A stretch of DNA of 43,935 nt from Thermoplasmata archaeon. Its GTDB lineage: Archaea > Thermoplasmatota > Thermoplasmata > Thermoplasmatales > Thermoplasmataceae. Location: positions 1-43,935 of the forward strand of contig JAKBQY010000059.1 in NCBI GenBank assembly GCA_021835025.1, in the 5' to 3' direction. Shown one piece after another: positions 1 to 8,568 of this stretch (positions are counted from its first letter, which is position 1; the number at the start of each line of letters is the position of its first letter). The notes under the pieces are model-generated. The model did not search any database and was not told the origin of the DNA. It saw only the letters and a list, made by a program, of their open reading frames with translations. The position numbers were made by a program, and so were the translations under genes.

Positions 1-44
1 TATATTTAGCATATTATTAAATATTTTTAAAATATTTAGTATAT

Positions 45-563
45 ATGGCAGGAAAAAATCCAAGTTATAATGAATCAAAAATTTTAAGATTACTGAAGGA
101 TAATTCAAGATTAAGTATTTCCGAGATTTCTGAATCGCTGAATTTAAGCAGAAATACTGTATCTAAGATTATAAAGTATCTAAATAAAAATTATATCAAA
201 AAATATACAATAGAAACAATGGAAAAATATGATTCATTTTATATTATTTCAGTTGTTGATTCCGTAGATGATATAAATTCAGACGTTATACTTGAATATT
301 ATGAGCTCATGAATGGAAAATATTTAATTGTTTTGAATAAAAATTCACTTGATAATATTGTAAAATATGATGAACTCCACATTGCCAGGAAAAGGGTTAC
401 AAATTTCAATAATGAGGATATTGATTTATACTGTGATTACTGTAATAATAAGATTCTTGGAAATCCCCGAATATATGAATTAAATAAGAATAAATATTAT
501 TTCTGCTGCGATACATGCAAAAAAACATTTATAAAAAAGCAAAAAGCGCAGAATAATGAATAA
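45..563 (+). CDS. Copper-responsive HTH regulator with C-terminal TRASH domain
   Basis: A 172-residue regulator. Residues about 8-55 form an Lrp/MarR-like winged helix (LSISEISESLNLSRNTVSKI). The C-terminal part (about residues 129-165) is a TRASH metal-binding module with CDYC followed by FCCDTC. This two-part layout is that of the archaeal CopT/CopR (CopY in Ferroplasma) regulators, which sense copper and control the adjacent exporter. It is followed at once by a YHS-domain miniprotein and a Cu(I) ATPase on the same strand, which supports the role. The ATG lies close to the window edge behind an AT-rich stretch (23-40) that could be its TATA box, so a leaderless transcript is likely. Function is inferred from domains and neighbours. 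Confidence 0.85.
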   Translation: MAGKNPSYNESKILRLLKDNSRLSISEISESLNLSRNTVSKIIKYLNKNYIKKYTIETMEKYDSFYIISVVDSVDDINSDVILEYYELMNGKYLIVLNKNSLDNIVKYDELHIARKRVTNFNNEDIDLYCDYCNNKILGNPRIYELNKNKYYFCCDTCKKTFIKKQKAQNNE

Positions 564-586
564 TATTAATTAAAATGCCCTGCAAA

Positions 587-616
587 TTCATATATATGGG
601 ATATGAATATTCATAT
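587..616. promoter_or_regulatory. Candidate CopT/CopR operator: three TTCATAT/ATATGAA half-sites
   Basis: TTCATAT occurs at 587-593, its reverse complement ATATGAA at 601-607, and TTCATAT again at 610-616. The last two form a perfect 16-bp palindrome at 601-616, ending one base before the ATG of the small YHS gene. A palindrome directly at the start region of a metal-resistance gene, just after its regulator, is a natural repressor or activator site. Binding is inferred. Confidence 0.5.
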
Positions 617-754
617 ATGGCAATAATAGATCCTGTATGTGGAATGAAGGTTGATAAAAAGATAGAGTCAGAATACAATGGAAAGAAATATTATTTCTGC
701 GGTGAGCATTGCAGGGAAGAGTTTAACAAAAATCCCTTAAAATACATAAGATGA
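617..754 (+). CDS. Small YHS/TRASH-domain copper-binding protein (CopZ-like)
   Basis: A 45-residue ORF that consists of one YHS domain: DPVCGM at residues 5-10 and YYFCGEHC at residues 25-32 supply the metal-binding cysteines (C8, C28, C32). It is not a classical ferredoxin-fold CopZ. The same DPVCGM...YYFC pattern forms the N terminus of the ATPase that starts 8 nt downstream, so this looks like a free copy of the ATPase's metal-binding domain acting as a cytosolic copper chaperone or buffer. It sits between the regulator and the ATPase on the same strand. Translation is clear; the chaperone role is inferred from the copYZB-type arrangement known in Ferroplasma. Confidence 0.8.
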   Translation: MAIIDPVCGMKVDKKIESEYNGKKYYFCGEHCREEFNKNPLKYIR

Positions 755-761
755 TGATTGT

Positions 762-2783
762 ATGCCTATAGACCCTGTATGTGGAATGTATGTTTCCAAT
801 GGTACCGATTTATATATTGATAAAGAGGGAACAAGATACTACTTCTGTTCACAGAACTGCCTTGATAAATTTAATGAACCTGAAAAGGAGGAAAAGTCTC
901 TAAAATTAAAACTAATAGTTGCATGGTCTTTTTCTGTACCAACACTTTTAATAAATTATTTACTCGCATTTTCATCAAAAAATTATATTTTATTCATTCT
1001 TGTACTACCCGTTCAGTTTTATTCAGGAATGAATTTCTATAAGGGGGCATTTCAGGCAATAAAGAATAAGAGTGGAAATATGGATTTATTGATAACTCTG
1101 GGGACGTTGACAGCATTCATATTTTCAGCTGTAATCACGCTTGATTCTTCTATATTTCCGGTAAAATATACATATTTTGACGCTTCCGCATTTATAATCA
1201 CGCTTATATTGACCGGAAATTATATTGAGAGCCTCACAAAAAAAAGGGCAAATTCAGCAGCGAACAAATTGCTTGAATTACTCCCAAATACAGTGCACAT
1301 ATATAATGGCCAAAACATTGTTGATGTATCAATTGATAAAATAAAGGAACATGATAATATACTCATAAGACCTGGAGAAGTAATACCTGTTGATGGGGTA
1401 ATTGTCGATGGAAAATCTGAAATAGACGAATCAATGATAACTGGAGAACAGATGCCAGTGGTTAAAGCAATGAATGATAGAGTTATATCTGGAACAAAAA
1501 ACATAAATGGCGATCTTAAAGTAGATGTCTCAGCTACTGGAGTAAATTCAACCGTTAATAAAATATATTCAATGATTCAGATGGCGTCTATGGGTAGAGC
1601 AAAGATACAGAAAATTGCCGATATATTTTCTTCACATTTTGTCCCTCTGGTTCTTATAATTGCATTATCATCATCGCTATTCTGGTACTTTTATTTGATG
1701 TCGTTGAATAATCCATTGTTTACAATCGTGGCTATTCTTGTCTTCGTTTCGGTAGTTGTTATAGCATGTCCATGTGCTATTGGCCTGGCAGCTCCAATAA
1801 CATTGTTAATTTCATCAAACGAATCGTCGGAAAATGGAATATTGATAAAAAATTCAAGCTCTATGGATCGCCTTTCAAAAATAAATATGGTAATATTTGA
1901 TAAAACCGGAACATTAACAGATAATAATCCAGAAATAACCAGTTTTACAACAGATTATGACAAAAATTACATACATTCATTATTGTATTCAATGGAAATA
2001 AAATCTAACCATCCTATTGCCAAGGCGATAATAAACTACACATCGCAGTTTAAACATGAAATTTATGGTATAAGAGATTTTAAGGAGATTCCTGGCCATG
2101 GAGTTACAGGGTATTATGGCGATCAATATATTGAAATAGGAAAAGATAATAATTCCCTTGTTCTTAAAATTAATTCCAAAACACATGCCACCATGAAAAT
2201 ATCATATAACTTAAGGGAGGACGCAAAAAATGATGTAGACTTATTAATAAAAAATGGAATTAAAGCCGTTATTGTCACAGGAGATTCCCTTGAAAATACC
2301 AAAAAAGTGGCAGATTATTTAAATATATCGGATTACCATTACGGTATAAAACCAGATGAAAAGGCCAGTATAGTGAGAAATTATCAGGAAAATGGGGACT
2401 ACGTCATGTTTGTTGGAGATGGGATAAATGATACAATAGCCATGGAAACAGCTGACGTTGGTGTTGCCATGGCTTCCGGTTCAGATATAGCTAAGGAAAG
2501 TGGCGATATAATCTTGCTCAACAACCATTTAAACAATATATACAATATGAAGGTCATAGGCAATTACACTATAAGGAAGGTAAAACAGAACATCGGGTGG
2601 GCTATTGGGTACAACTCGGCATTAATCCCTGTGGCAGCCGGCATACTTGTTCCACTTCTTGGGCTCGGAATATACTATTTACTTCCCATCTTTGCGGCAT
2701 TCGCAATGGGTATGAGTTCGTCAACTGTAGTGCTTAATTCTTTAAGAATTAAAAAACACATAAAAAGGGCAATAATAACATAA
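762..2783 (+). CDS. copA: Cu(I)-exporting P1B-type ATPase with N-terminal YHS domain
   Basis: A 673-residue membrane pump that expels copper at the cost of ATP. The N terminus is a YHS metal-binding domain (DPVCGM at 4-9, YYFCSQNC at 26-33) in place of the usual HMA domains. P-type landmarks follow in order: the TGEQMP actuator loop (about 227), the CPCAIGLA membrane motif (about 335), the phosphorylation site DKTGTLT (about 381), the SNHPIA nucleotide-binding HP (about 415) and GDGIND (about 551). The late helices carry YN and MGMSSS signatures, which together with CPC indicate P1B-1, Cu(I)-specific transport. Called copB in some Ferroplasma work. It is the third gene of the copper operon and probably regulated with it. 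Confidence 0.93.
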   Translation: MPIDPVCGMYVSNGTDLYIDKEGTRYYFCSQNCLDKFNEPEKEEKSLKLKLIVAWSFSVPTLLINYLLAFSSKNYILFILVLPVQFYSGMNFYKGAFQAIKNKSGNMDLLITLGTLTAFIFSAVITLDSSIFPVKYTYFDASAFIITLILTGNYIESLTKKRANSAANKLLELLPNTVHIYNGQNIVDVSIDKIKEHDNILIRPGEVIPVDGVIVDGKSEIDESMITGEQMPVVKAMNDRVISGTKNINGDLKVDVSATGVNSTVNKIYSMIQMASMGRAKIQKIADIFSSHFVPLVLIIALSSSLFWYFYLMSLNNPLFTIVAILVFVSVVVIACPCAIGLAAPITLLISSNESSENGILIKNSSSMDRLSKINMVIFDKTGTLTDNNPEITSFTTDYDKNYIHSLLYSMEIKSNHPIAKAIINYTSQFKHEIYGIRDFKEIPGHGVTGYYGDQYIEIGKDNNSLVLKINSKTHATMKISYNLREDAKNDVDLLIKNGIKAVIVTGDSLENTKKVADYLNISDYHYGIKPDEKASIVRNYQENGDYVMFVGDGINDTIAMETADVGVAMASGSDIAKESGDIILLNNHLNNIYNMKVIGNYTIRKVKQNIGWAIGYNSALIPVAAGILVPLLGLGIYYLLPIFAAFAMGMSSSTVVLNSLRIKKHIKRAIIT

Positions 2784-2807
2784 CATCTTAATTTTAAATA
2801 AAACAAT

Positions 2808-2820
2808 AAATTTATAAAAA
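2808..2820 (+). promoter_or_regulatory. TATA-box promoter of the PEBP-family gene
   Basis: An AT-rich element centred on TTTATAAA lies about 25 nt before the ATG at 2839, the spacing expected for a leaderless archaeal transcript. It separates this gene from the copper operon that ends at 2783. Confidence 0.45.
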
Positions 2821-2838
2821 TGGATTGTTTATACATCT

Positions 2839-3288
2839 ATGAAAATAAGCGTCAAGGCTTTTGGGAATAATCAACAGATACCGGAGAAATATACATGTGA
2901 TGGGGAAAATATATCGCCTGAAATATCCATATCCGGAATACCTGAAAAAAAATATTACATGATTATATTAAACGATCCTGATGCCCCAGTTGGTCTATTT
3001 ACACACTGGATAATATACAATATACCCTCAAGCATAAGCCAGCTTCATGAAAACATGGAAAAATTGCCCATTACGGATGAAAATTTCTACCAGGGAAAAA
3101 ATGATTTCGGAAAAATAGGTTATGGGGGGCCATGCCCTCCACAGGGAAATGGGGTTCACAGATATTTTTTCAATTTGTATATACAGGATAAAAAAATAGA
3201 AAATGAAAAAATCAACGTAAATGATGCATATACCATTGTGAGAAATAGGGATAAAGCGATTTATATGGGTACATATATTAGGCATTAA
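2839..3288 (+). CDS. YbhB/YbcL (PEBP) family protein
   Basis: A 149-residue protein of the phosphatidylethanolamine-binding / Raf-kinase-inhibitor-like family. Diagnostic stretches are NDPDAPVGLFTHWIIYNI (residues about 45-62) and GYGGPCPPQGNGVHRYFF (about 94-112), which form the anion-binding pocket of the fold. Its length is normal for prokaryotic members. No signal peptide is present, so it is cytosolic. The family is widespread in archaea and its exact role is unknown; a small-molecule or phosphate-ester ligand is likely. Its 3' end overlaps the convergent aminotransferase gene by 4 bp. Confidence 0.88.
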   Translation: MKISVKAFGNNQQIPEKYTCDGENISPEISISGIPEKKYYMIILNDPDAPVGLFTHWIIYNIPSSISQLHENMEKLPITDENFYQGKNDFGKIGYGGPCPPQGNGVHRYFFNLYIQDKKIENEKINVNDAYTIVRNRDKAIYMGTYIRH

Positions 3289-4229
3289 TTTTCCATGTTT
3301 TTTAATGCCTCAATCAATTTTGAGTATGATTCTTCAAAGTTCAATTTTGTTGTACATATTCTTAAGTATGGGCCATCAATGCCAAATAATTTTGCCGGTA
3401 CGGCAAGAATACCAGCAGAAGATAATTTTTCACTGACCTGGTCTGCCGGGAGCCGGGTATAGCCAGAATAATCCATAAAAGATACAGGAACGTTTACCGG
3501 AACTATATTTTTATAAAATTTCAATCTTTCTCTCTTCTTTATAAGAATATCATGGTTTTTATTTATAATTTCTCTGACATATTTTACAATGTTGTCATTA
3601 TCCTTTAAAATATTGACGCCTATTGATATATTGTATGTGGATACGCTTTCTGTTAAAAGTCCCTTGTATTTTTCTATTTTTTGTGCATCCTCCTTTTCTG
3701 GTGTAATTATATAGCCAAGTTTCAACTCATCACCCGCATATACCTTGGTGAATGTATTTAATATATATGAACTGCCATATTTTATTCTATCAAGGTCTTT
3801 ATAGAATTCCATGAACGTTTCATCAATTACCCTAGCCTTAAAATTTTTCTGCTCTTCCATCAAATTTCCAAGCGGATTATTTGGGCTGCTGCCGAAAAAC
3901 ACATCATTTTTTCCCTTTTTATATTCAAGCATTTCTGGAACCTTGTAAATAAGTTCATATTCTGGTAAATTTACTTCATAATAATTATGATTATTGTGCT
4001 TTAAATAGTAAGCTACAAGAAAAAAGCCTTCGGTAGCTCCATGTGTGATAACAATGTTATTTTTATCCACACCGTGCAGATTAGCTATCATCTGTTTAAG
4101 ATCATCTTCACTGTATGCCAGATTCAGGTCTACATATTTTTTAATTGACAGGACACCACCCATGCCACTGCTGCTCATATTGTATTTTCCAGTATGCGTT
4201 GAAATCCATCTTCCAATTTCAAATTCCAT
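3285..4229 (-). CDS. PLP-dependent class I/II aminotransferase
   Basis: A 314-residue fold-type I enzyme, shorter than typical (350-400) family members. Visible cofactor residues are ITHGATEGFF (61-70, phosphate-binding loop), SSPNNPLGN (114-122, the pyridine-binding Asn), VIDETF (134-139, Asp contacting the pyridine N) and the Schiff-base lysine K162 in NTFTKVYAGDELKLGY. A carboxylate-binding Arg occurs in YLRICTTK near the end. It resembles histidinol-phosphate or CobD-like aminotransferases, but no histidine or cobalamin genes lie nearby, so the substrate is open. It is a single gene between a convergent PEBP gene and a divergent HTH regulator. Confidence 0.82.
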   Translation of the reverse strand: MEFEIGRWISTHTGKYNMSSSGMGGVLSIKKYVDLNLAYSEDDLKQMIANLHGVDKNNIVITHGATEGFFLVAYYLKHNNHNYYEVNLPEYELIYKVPEMLEYKKGKNDVFFGSSPNNPLGNLMEEQKNFKARVIDETFMEFYKDLDRIKYGSSYILNTFTKVYAGDELKLGYIITPEKEDAQKIEKYKGLLTESVSTYNISIGVNILKDNDNIVKYVREIINKNHDILIKKRERLKFYKNIVPVNVPVSFMDYSGYTRLPADQVSEKLSSAGILAVPAKLFGIDGPYLRICTTKLNFEESYSKLIEALKNMEN

Positions 4230-4254
4230 GAGATGTTATAATAATGGAATATAT

Positions 4255-4306
4255 TATTTTTTTGTGGATCCCTCCCACAACTAAGCGGGTTTCAATCTTC
4301 AGCGTT
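4255..4306. mobile_element. Possible degraded IS200/IS605-type terminal sequence
   Basis: A short C/G-richer patch in AT-rich intergenic DNA carries CCCTCCCAC...GCGGGTTTC, reminiscent of the terminal hairpins of archaeal IS605-type elements. A similar element end is preserved near 43170. No transposase coding sequence is left here and the stem is imperfect, so this is a weak call. Confidence 0.25.
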
Positions 4307-4409
4307 AAAATATATTTTAAAAATTTCATATTATTGTACAAAAAAGTGAAGTATATTTTAATTATAATCGAATAGATATATTTTTATTTGAGCAATGCAT
4401 TATATTTGA

Positions 4410-5084
4410 ATGGATATTATAGAAAAAATAGCGGGAGAGATAACTATTTCAGAAAATCCTGGAATTACAATAAAAAAATGGAGAGAGGAGTTCAATATTT
4501 CCCAGATGGAACTTTCAAAATTTATGCAGGTTTCCCCCTCAGTTATAAGTGACTATGAGTCAGGGAGGAGAAAATCTCCAGGAGCATCTTCAATTAAAAA
4601 AATTGTGAATTCCCTGATAGATATTGATGAAAAAAGAGGGGGGCATATTGTACGCAGATACAATAGTGGCATACCATCGGATGCCCTTCTAGATATAAAG
4701 GATTATGACCATGATATAAGCCTTGAATATATTCTCCCTAAAATCCGTGGGAAATCCTGTTCTAAAGCTGATATAAAAAGAAATATACGAGGATATACAA
4801 TGATTGACGGAATTAAGGCAATCCTGAAATTTTCCTATGCAGACTACACAAAATTATATGGGTGGTCAAGTCAGAGAATTATTTTTATAACCGATGTATC
4901 ATATGGAAGAAGCCCAATGATAGCTGTCAGGGCGCATCCATTGAAGCCTGCAGCAGTGGTATATATTAAACCAGAAAATGTGGATGAACTTGCCATAAAA
5001 TTATCTGAAATAGAGAATATACCATTGATAAAAACAGATATGGATTACAGGTCAATAATAAATGTTATGAACCTATTTAGATGA
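4410..5084 (+). CDS. COG1709-type HTH transcriptional regulator
   Basis: A 224-residue protein. Residues about 20-60 form an XRE-type helix-turn-helix (WREEFNISQMELSKFMQVSP, then VISDYESGRRKSPG). The remaining 150 residues are a conserved archaeal domain with LPKIRGKSC and RSPMIAVRAHPLKPAAVVYI, matching my recollection of the COG1709 family of predicted archaeal regulators, which is not well studied. It is transcribed alone, with a convergent 12-bp overlap with ftsY. The ATG follows an AT-rich promoter region (4340-4400). The regulon is unknown. Confidence 0.75.
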   Translation: MDIIEKIAGEITISENPGITIKKWREEFNISQMELSKFMQVSPSVISDYESGRRKSPGASSIKKIVNSLIDIDEKRGGHIVRRYNSGIPSDALLDIKDYDHDISLEYILPKIRGKSCSKADIKRNIRGYTMIDGIKAILKFSYADYTKLYGWSSQRIIFITDVSYGRSPMIAVRAHPLKPAAVVYIKPENVDELAIKLSEIENIPLIKTDMDYRSIINVMNLFR

Positions 5085-5996
5085 AAATATTTTATTTAAA
5101 TACCAGTTAGGGTCAAACGGCATGATGTCGTCCATATTCTGCCCAATTCCAACAAAGAGTATTGGTTTTTTTATTTCCGTAGATATGCTTATTATTGAAC
5201 CACCTTTTGCATCCGTATCGAGTTTTGTCAGTATTATGCCATCAAAATTTATTTCCTTTGAAAATGTATTTGCCTGTTCAATAACATCCTGTCCAATCAG
5301 TGCATCAAGAACCAGGACGGTAATGTCTGGTTTTGCTACCCTTTTTATTTTTTTCATTTCATCAAGAAGATTTTTGTTTGTCTGCATTCTCCCAGCAGAA
5401 TCGATCAGAACATAATCAATAGATCTTGCCCTGGCATGATCTATGGCATCATATGCAACCGAGGCGGGATCGCTTTTAAAATCGTGTTTTATGACCTCGA
5501 CATTTATCTCCTTTCCAAGAATTGATATCTGGTCTATTGCTCCGGCTCTAAATGTATCGGAAGCCGATATAACAACCTTTTTCCCATGCTCCTTCAAAAA
5601 ATATGCCAGTTTTGCAATTGTTGTTGTTTTTCCTGTGCCATTAATCCCAAGAAATAACATTACAAAGGGTTTTTTATCCACATTCAAAATGTTTACAGCC
5701 CCATCATTATTTTTCGCTATTACCTCTTTTATTGTATTTTTCAGCTCCTGTTCAATAAATTTATAATCCACTTTTCTTTTTATCTTACCCATATTTTTCC
5801 TTAATGACTCAATAATCATCCGAGTCGAATCAAATGAAACATCGGATTCAAGAAGTGTCTCTTCTATCTGCTGATCAAGTTCATCTCTTTTTATTGTTCT
5901 CTCTTCTATGGATTCAGCATCCTGTTCAATTTTGCTATTTTTATTATCATTCTCGGAAAAAATATCAGAAAATTTTTTTTTCAGTTTATCAAACAT
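5073..5996 (-). CDS. ftsY: Signal recognition particle receptor FtsY
   Basis: The SRP GTPase receptor, which docks SRP-ribosome complexes at the membrane. From the ATG at 5996 it is 307 residues: an acidic N-terminal region, a four-helix N domain (about 30-95), then the NG GTPase with GINGTGKTTT (117-126), DTFRAGA (147-153), DSAGR (199-203), TKLD (257-260) and a C-terminal GIGQNMDDIMPFDP motif. The ATG at 5996 is preferred to the TTG at 5999 because GGGGGT lies just upstream and the ATG overlaps the stop of the prefoldin gene. It is the last gene of a pgk-pfdA-ftsY run; pfdA-ftsY linkage is common in archaea. Confidence 0.95.
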   Translation of the reverse strand: MFDKLKKKFSDIFSENDNKNSKIEQDAESIEERTIKRDELDQQIEETLLESDVSFDSTRMIIESLRKNMGKIKRKVDYKFIEQELKNTIKEVIAKNNDGAVNILNVDKKPFVMLFLGINGTGKTTTIAKLAYFLKEHGKKVVISASDTFRAGAIDQISILGKEINVEVIKHDFKSDPASVAYDAIDHARARSIDYVLIDSAGRMQTNKNLLDEMKKIKRVAKPDITVLVLDALIGQDVIEQANTFSKEINFDGIILTKLDTDAKGGSIISISTEIKKPILFVGIGQNMDDIMPFDPNWYLNKIFSSK

Positions 5997-6397
5997 CAAT
6001 TACCCCCTTGTCTTGCATTCTGGATTGCATATACAAGGGCATTATAATTATTTTTTGCCTTTTCCTTCTGTGCAATAAGATTATTGTATGTCCCATTGAA
6101 ATCCTTTATATCCTGATTAAGGTCATTTATTATGTCTTCCTTCTTCTTTTCAATGTAAATATTTGAGCCTATGGGTTTGAGAACCTTGTTTGAGTTTATT
6201 GATGCCTTCGCAAACATTCCAGATCCTATTGATATTTTCACATCCCCGGACTTTAAATATTCCTCATTCTTGAGAAAAGAAAGCGTTTCATTCGACTCTT
6301 CAAGCGTTTTTAACAATAAATTCAGCTTGTTGTCTAAATTGTCTATTAAATTCTTCAAATAATCTATCTGTTCCATTATATTATTTTCATCTGCCAT
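5996..6397 (-). CDS. pfdA: Prefoldin subunit alpha
   Basis: A 133-residue subunit of the hexameric prefoldin chaperone, which passes unfolded proteins to the thermosome. Two long heptad-rich helices (residues about 8-50 and 90-130) flank a central beta segment containing [12 protein letters not shown] and [12 protein letters not shown], the typical alpha-class layout. The ATG at 6397 is chosen over an upstream TTG at 6412 because GAGGGTG lies 6-12 nt before it. The gene overlaps the end of pgk by 11 nt and its stop overlaps the ftsY start, so the three genes are translationally linked. Confidence 0.92.
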   Translation of the reverse strand: MADENNIMEQIDYLKNLIDNLDNKLNLLLKTLEESNETLSFLKNEEYLKSGDVKISIGSGMFAKASINSNKVLKPIGSNIYIEKKKEDIINDLNQDIKDFNGTYNNLIAQKEKAKNNYNALVYAIQNARQGGN

Positions 6398-7640
6398 GTT
6401 TAACACCCTCAAATATTTTTTTATTTTCTATAAGTGCATCTATTACTGGAATAGAATCACCGGATAAATAATTTATTAAAGCACCACCCCCAGTTGATAT
6501 ATAATTCATGTATTTTGAAAGTTCAAATTTGTTTAGGGCATTCAGTGTATGTCCGCCTCCAATCAATTTCATTCCACCGTTCATGGCAACAGAGTTAAGT
6601 ATCTCCCTTGTTCCAAGGGAATAGGGGCTGATTTCATACATTCCCATTGGACCATTTATAAATATATTCTTTGCATCCTTTATATACTCCTCAAATTTCA
6701 GTATGCTATCCATGCCTATATCCGCCAGTAGTTCATCATCCGGTATATTTTCATTAATGTTTATATGCCTTCCCGATGGGTTAAGTATAAAATCCTCAGG
6801 AAGAATTATTTTATTACTGTATTTCTCAAGGATATATCTGGAAATTTCCATTATATTCTTATAATTTTTATTGTTATTGATGATAAAATCCCTGTTTTTT
6901 TTCCCAATATTGTATCCTTTTGCCCATACAAGAATATTTGCAACAACTCCCCCATATATAATATAGTCAACAATATTGTTGTCGAAAAAGGATTTTGAAA
7001 CCTTTATGGCATCGGAAATTTTTGACCCTCCAAGAATGGCAATTTTTGGTCGCAAATCAGAATATTTAAATTGATTTATCATTTTTATTTCATATTCCAT
7101 CAATCTTCCAGCAATCATGGGACCCGAGTTTTTGAAACCTATAAGGCTTGTTTGGGGCCTGTGTATTGTCCCAAAGGCATCTATTATATAATAGTTGAAG
7201 AACCTTGAGAGATTCCTGATAATGTTGGTATTTTCCATTATGTCAAACTTATCAGGGTTTATTGATATCTCTTCACTGTAAAATCTTGTATTTTCAAGCA
7301 TAATTATATCACCAGGTTTCATTTTATCAATTGAATCCCTCACATCATGCCCAAATAATGAATCTATGAATTCTATATCTCTGTTTAAAATATTTGAGAG
7401 GAATCTTGCATGATTATTCAACGATATGAAATCATTTTCTCCTGGCCTCCCTTGATGGGCAGTAATTACAAGTTTTGATCTGGAAAGTTCCTCAATGGTT
7501 TTTGCATATGATTTCAGGCGAGAATTATCCATAATTTCTCCGGTAATGGGATTAATCGGTGAATTAATATCGATTCTCAAATAAACATAGCTATTATTAA
7601 AGTCGAAATCATCCATGGTAAAAAAGGGTAAATTCTCCAT
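6387..7640 (-). CDS. pgk: Phosphoglycerate kinase
   Basis: A 417-residue enzyme converting 1,3-bisphosphoglycerate + ADP to 3-phosphoglycerate + ATP in glycolysis and gluconeogenesis. The length is normal for archaeal PGK. Key stretches: LRIDINSP (21-28, substrate loop), [10 protein letters not shown] (61-70), the [11 protein letters not shown] substrate region, [12 protein letters not shown] (hinge and nucleotide-binding), NGPMGMYE, and GGGHTLNAL near the C terminus. Some motifs are variants of the bacterial consensus (DIN for DFN; GGGHT for GGGDT or GGGHT), as in other archaea. It is the first gene of the operon with pfdA and ftsY. Confidence 0.95.
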   Translation of the reverse strand: MENLPFFTMDDFDFNNSYVYLRIDINSPINPITGEIMDNSRLKSYAKTIEELSRSKLVITAHQGRPGENDFISLNNHARFLSNILNRDIEFIDSLFGHDVRDSIDKMKPGDIIMLENTRFYSEEISINPDKFDIMENTNIIRNLSRFFNYYIIDAFGTIHRPQTSLIGFKNSGPMIAGRLMEYEIKMINQFKYSDLRPKIAILGGSKISDAIKVSKSFFDNNIVDYIIYGGVVANILVWAKGYNIGKKNRDFIINNNKNYKNIMEISRYILEKYSNKIILPEDFILNPSGRHININENIPDDELLADIGMDSILKFEEYIKDAKNIFINGPMGMYEISPYSLGTREILNSVAMNGGMKLIGGGHTLNALNKFELSKYMNYISTGGGALINYLSGDSIPVIDALIENKKIFEGVKHGR

Positions 7641-7884
7641 ATTACTTAATACCTATATGATAATAAAATTTTTTTATTTTGCGATATTGTCAAATTTTTA
7701 TTGATGGTTTGTGAAGACAGTAAACCAACTTGAATCTATTTATGAGCAGTTCTGATATAAAGATTGAATTTAGCAAAATTTAAAACTGTAAAATTTATGC
7801 CTGTGGAGGTTCTGCTGGTAATAGTCGAAGCAGGTCGCTTATGAATAATAATAACCCTTAATACCATTTTAACATTAATCGAAC
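7641..7884. other. Divergent intergenic region with a GC-richer patch
   Basis: This is the 244-nt divergent gap between pgk and sfsA. It holds AT-rich promoter DNA on both sides and a conspicuous GC-richer patch at about 7798-7846 in which CTGCT (7811-7815) could pair with AGCAG (7828-7832). No ORF, tRNA or known RNA family was recognised in it. Confidence 0.3.
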
Positions 7885-8568
7885 ATGAGTGAAGGCCCAT
7901 TTAAAAAAATTAATAATGGAGTTATTGTTGAGAGGTTTGGTGATTTGTTCAAATCAACTTTCATTAGTAGGCCAAACCGTTTTATTGTCAATGTTATGCA
8001 AGATGGAAATATTATAAAGGCACATCTTCATGATCCGGGAAGGCTTGAGGAACTATTAATTCCTGGAAATGAAATTCTTATCAGGAAATTAAAGGGAATA
8101 AAAACTGACTATTCTGTTACATTTATAAAAAATAATAACGTTTATACCCTGAATGACGCGAGATTTCATAGCAAAATTGCATCATTGTTTTTAAAACCCG
8201 GATACAGATCCGAAGTCACAGTCAAGGATTCAAGGATTGATTTTTTGTATGGAAATTATTATATTGAGGTTAAATCATGCACATTTGTGAAGGATGGCAT
8301 TGCCATGTTTCCGGATGCAGTAAGTAAAAGGGCCACACACCATATGGAAACATTGATGAATCTGGTTAAGGAAGGGCATAAGGCATATGTTCTATTCCTC
8401 ATATTCAATGAAAATGCCAAATCTTTTATGCCCAATATGAAAAGAGATAAGGTGTTTTCTAATAAATTCTATGAGGCAATAAATTCGGGTGTTAAAATGA
8501 AGTACATGGTTTTTGGCGTTAAAAATAAGAATGTTTTTTATAAGGATAATATATATTTATCTGATTAA
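7885..8568 (+). CDS. sfsA: SfsA family protein (DNA-binding / nuclease-fold)
   Basis: A 227-residue protein, the usual size for SfsA (sugar fermentation stimulation protein). It shows the family's N-terminal OB-like part with HLHDPGRLEELLIPGNEI (residues about 48-65) and a C-terminal PD-(D/E)xK-like core with DFLYGNYYIEVKSCT (about 114-128) and FPDAVSKRATHHM. The bacterial name comes from an E. coli maltose phenotype; the archaeal role is not settled and a nucleic-acid-processing activity is plausible from the fold. It is a single gene whose end overlaps the convergent rfcL gene by 4 bp. Confidence 0.9.
   Translation: MSEGPFKKINNGVIVERFGDLFKSTFISRPNRFIVNVMQDGNIIKAHLHDPGRLEELLIPGNEILIRKLKGIKTDYSVTFIKNNNVYTLNDARFHSKIASLFLKPGYRSEVTVKDSRIDFLYGNYYIEVKSCTFVKDGIAMFPDAVSKRATHHMETLMNLVKEGHKAYVLFLIFNENAKSFMPNMKRDKVFSNKFYEAINSGVKMKYMVFGVKNKNVFYKDNIYLSD

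Noticed and set aside
5122-5766. Plus-strand ORFs across ftsY
   Set aside because: Antisense shadows of the FtsY GTPase domain.
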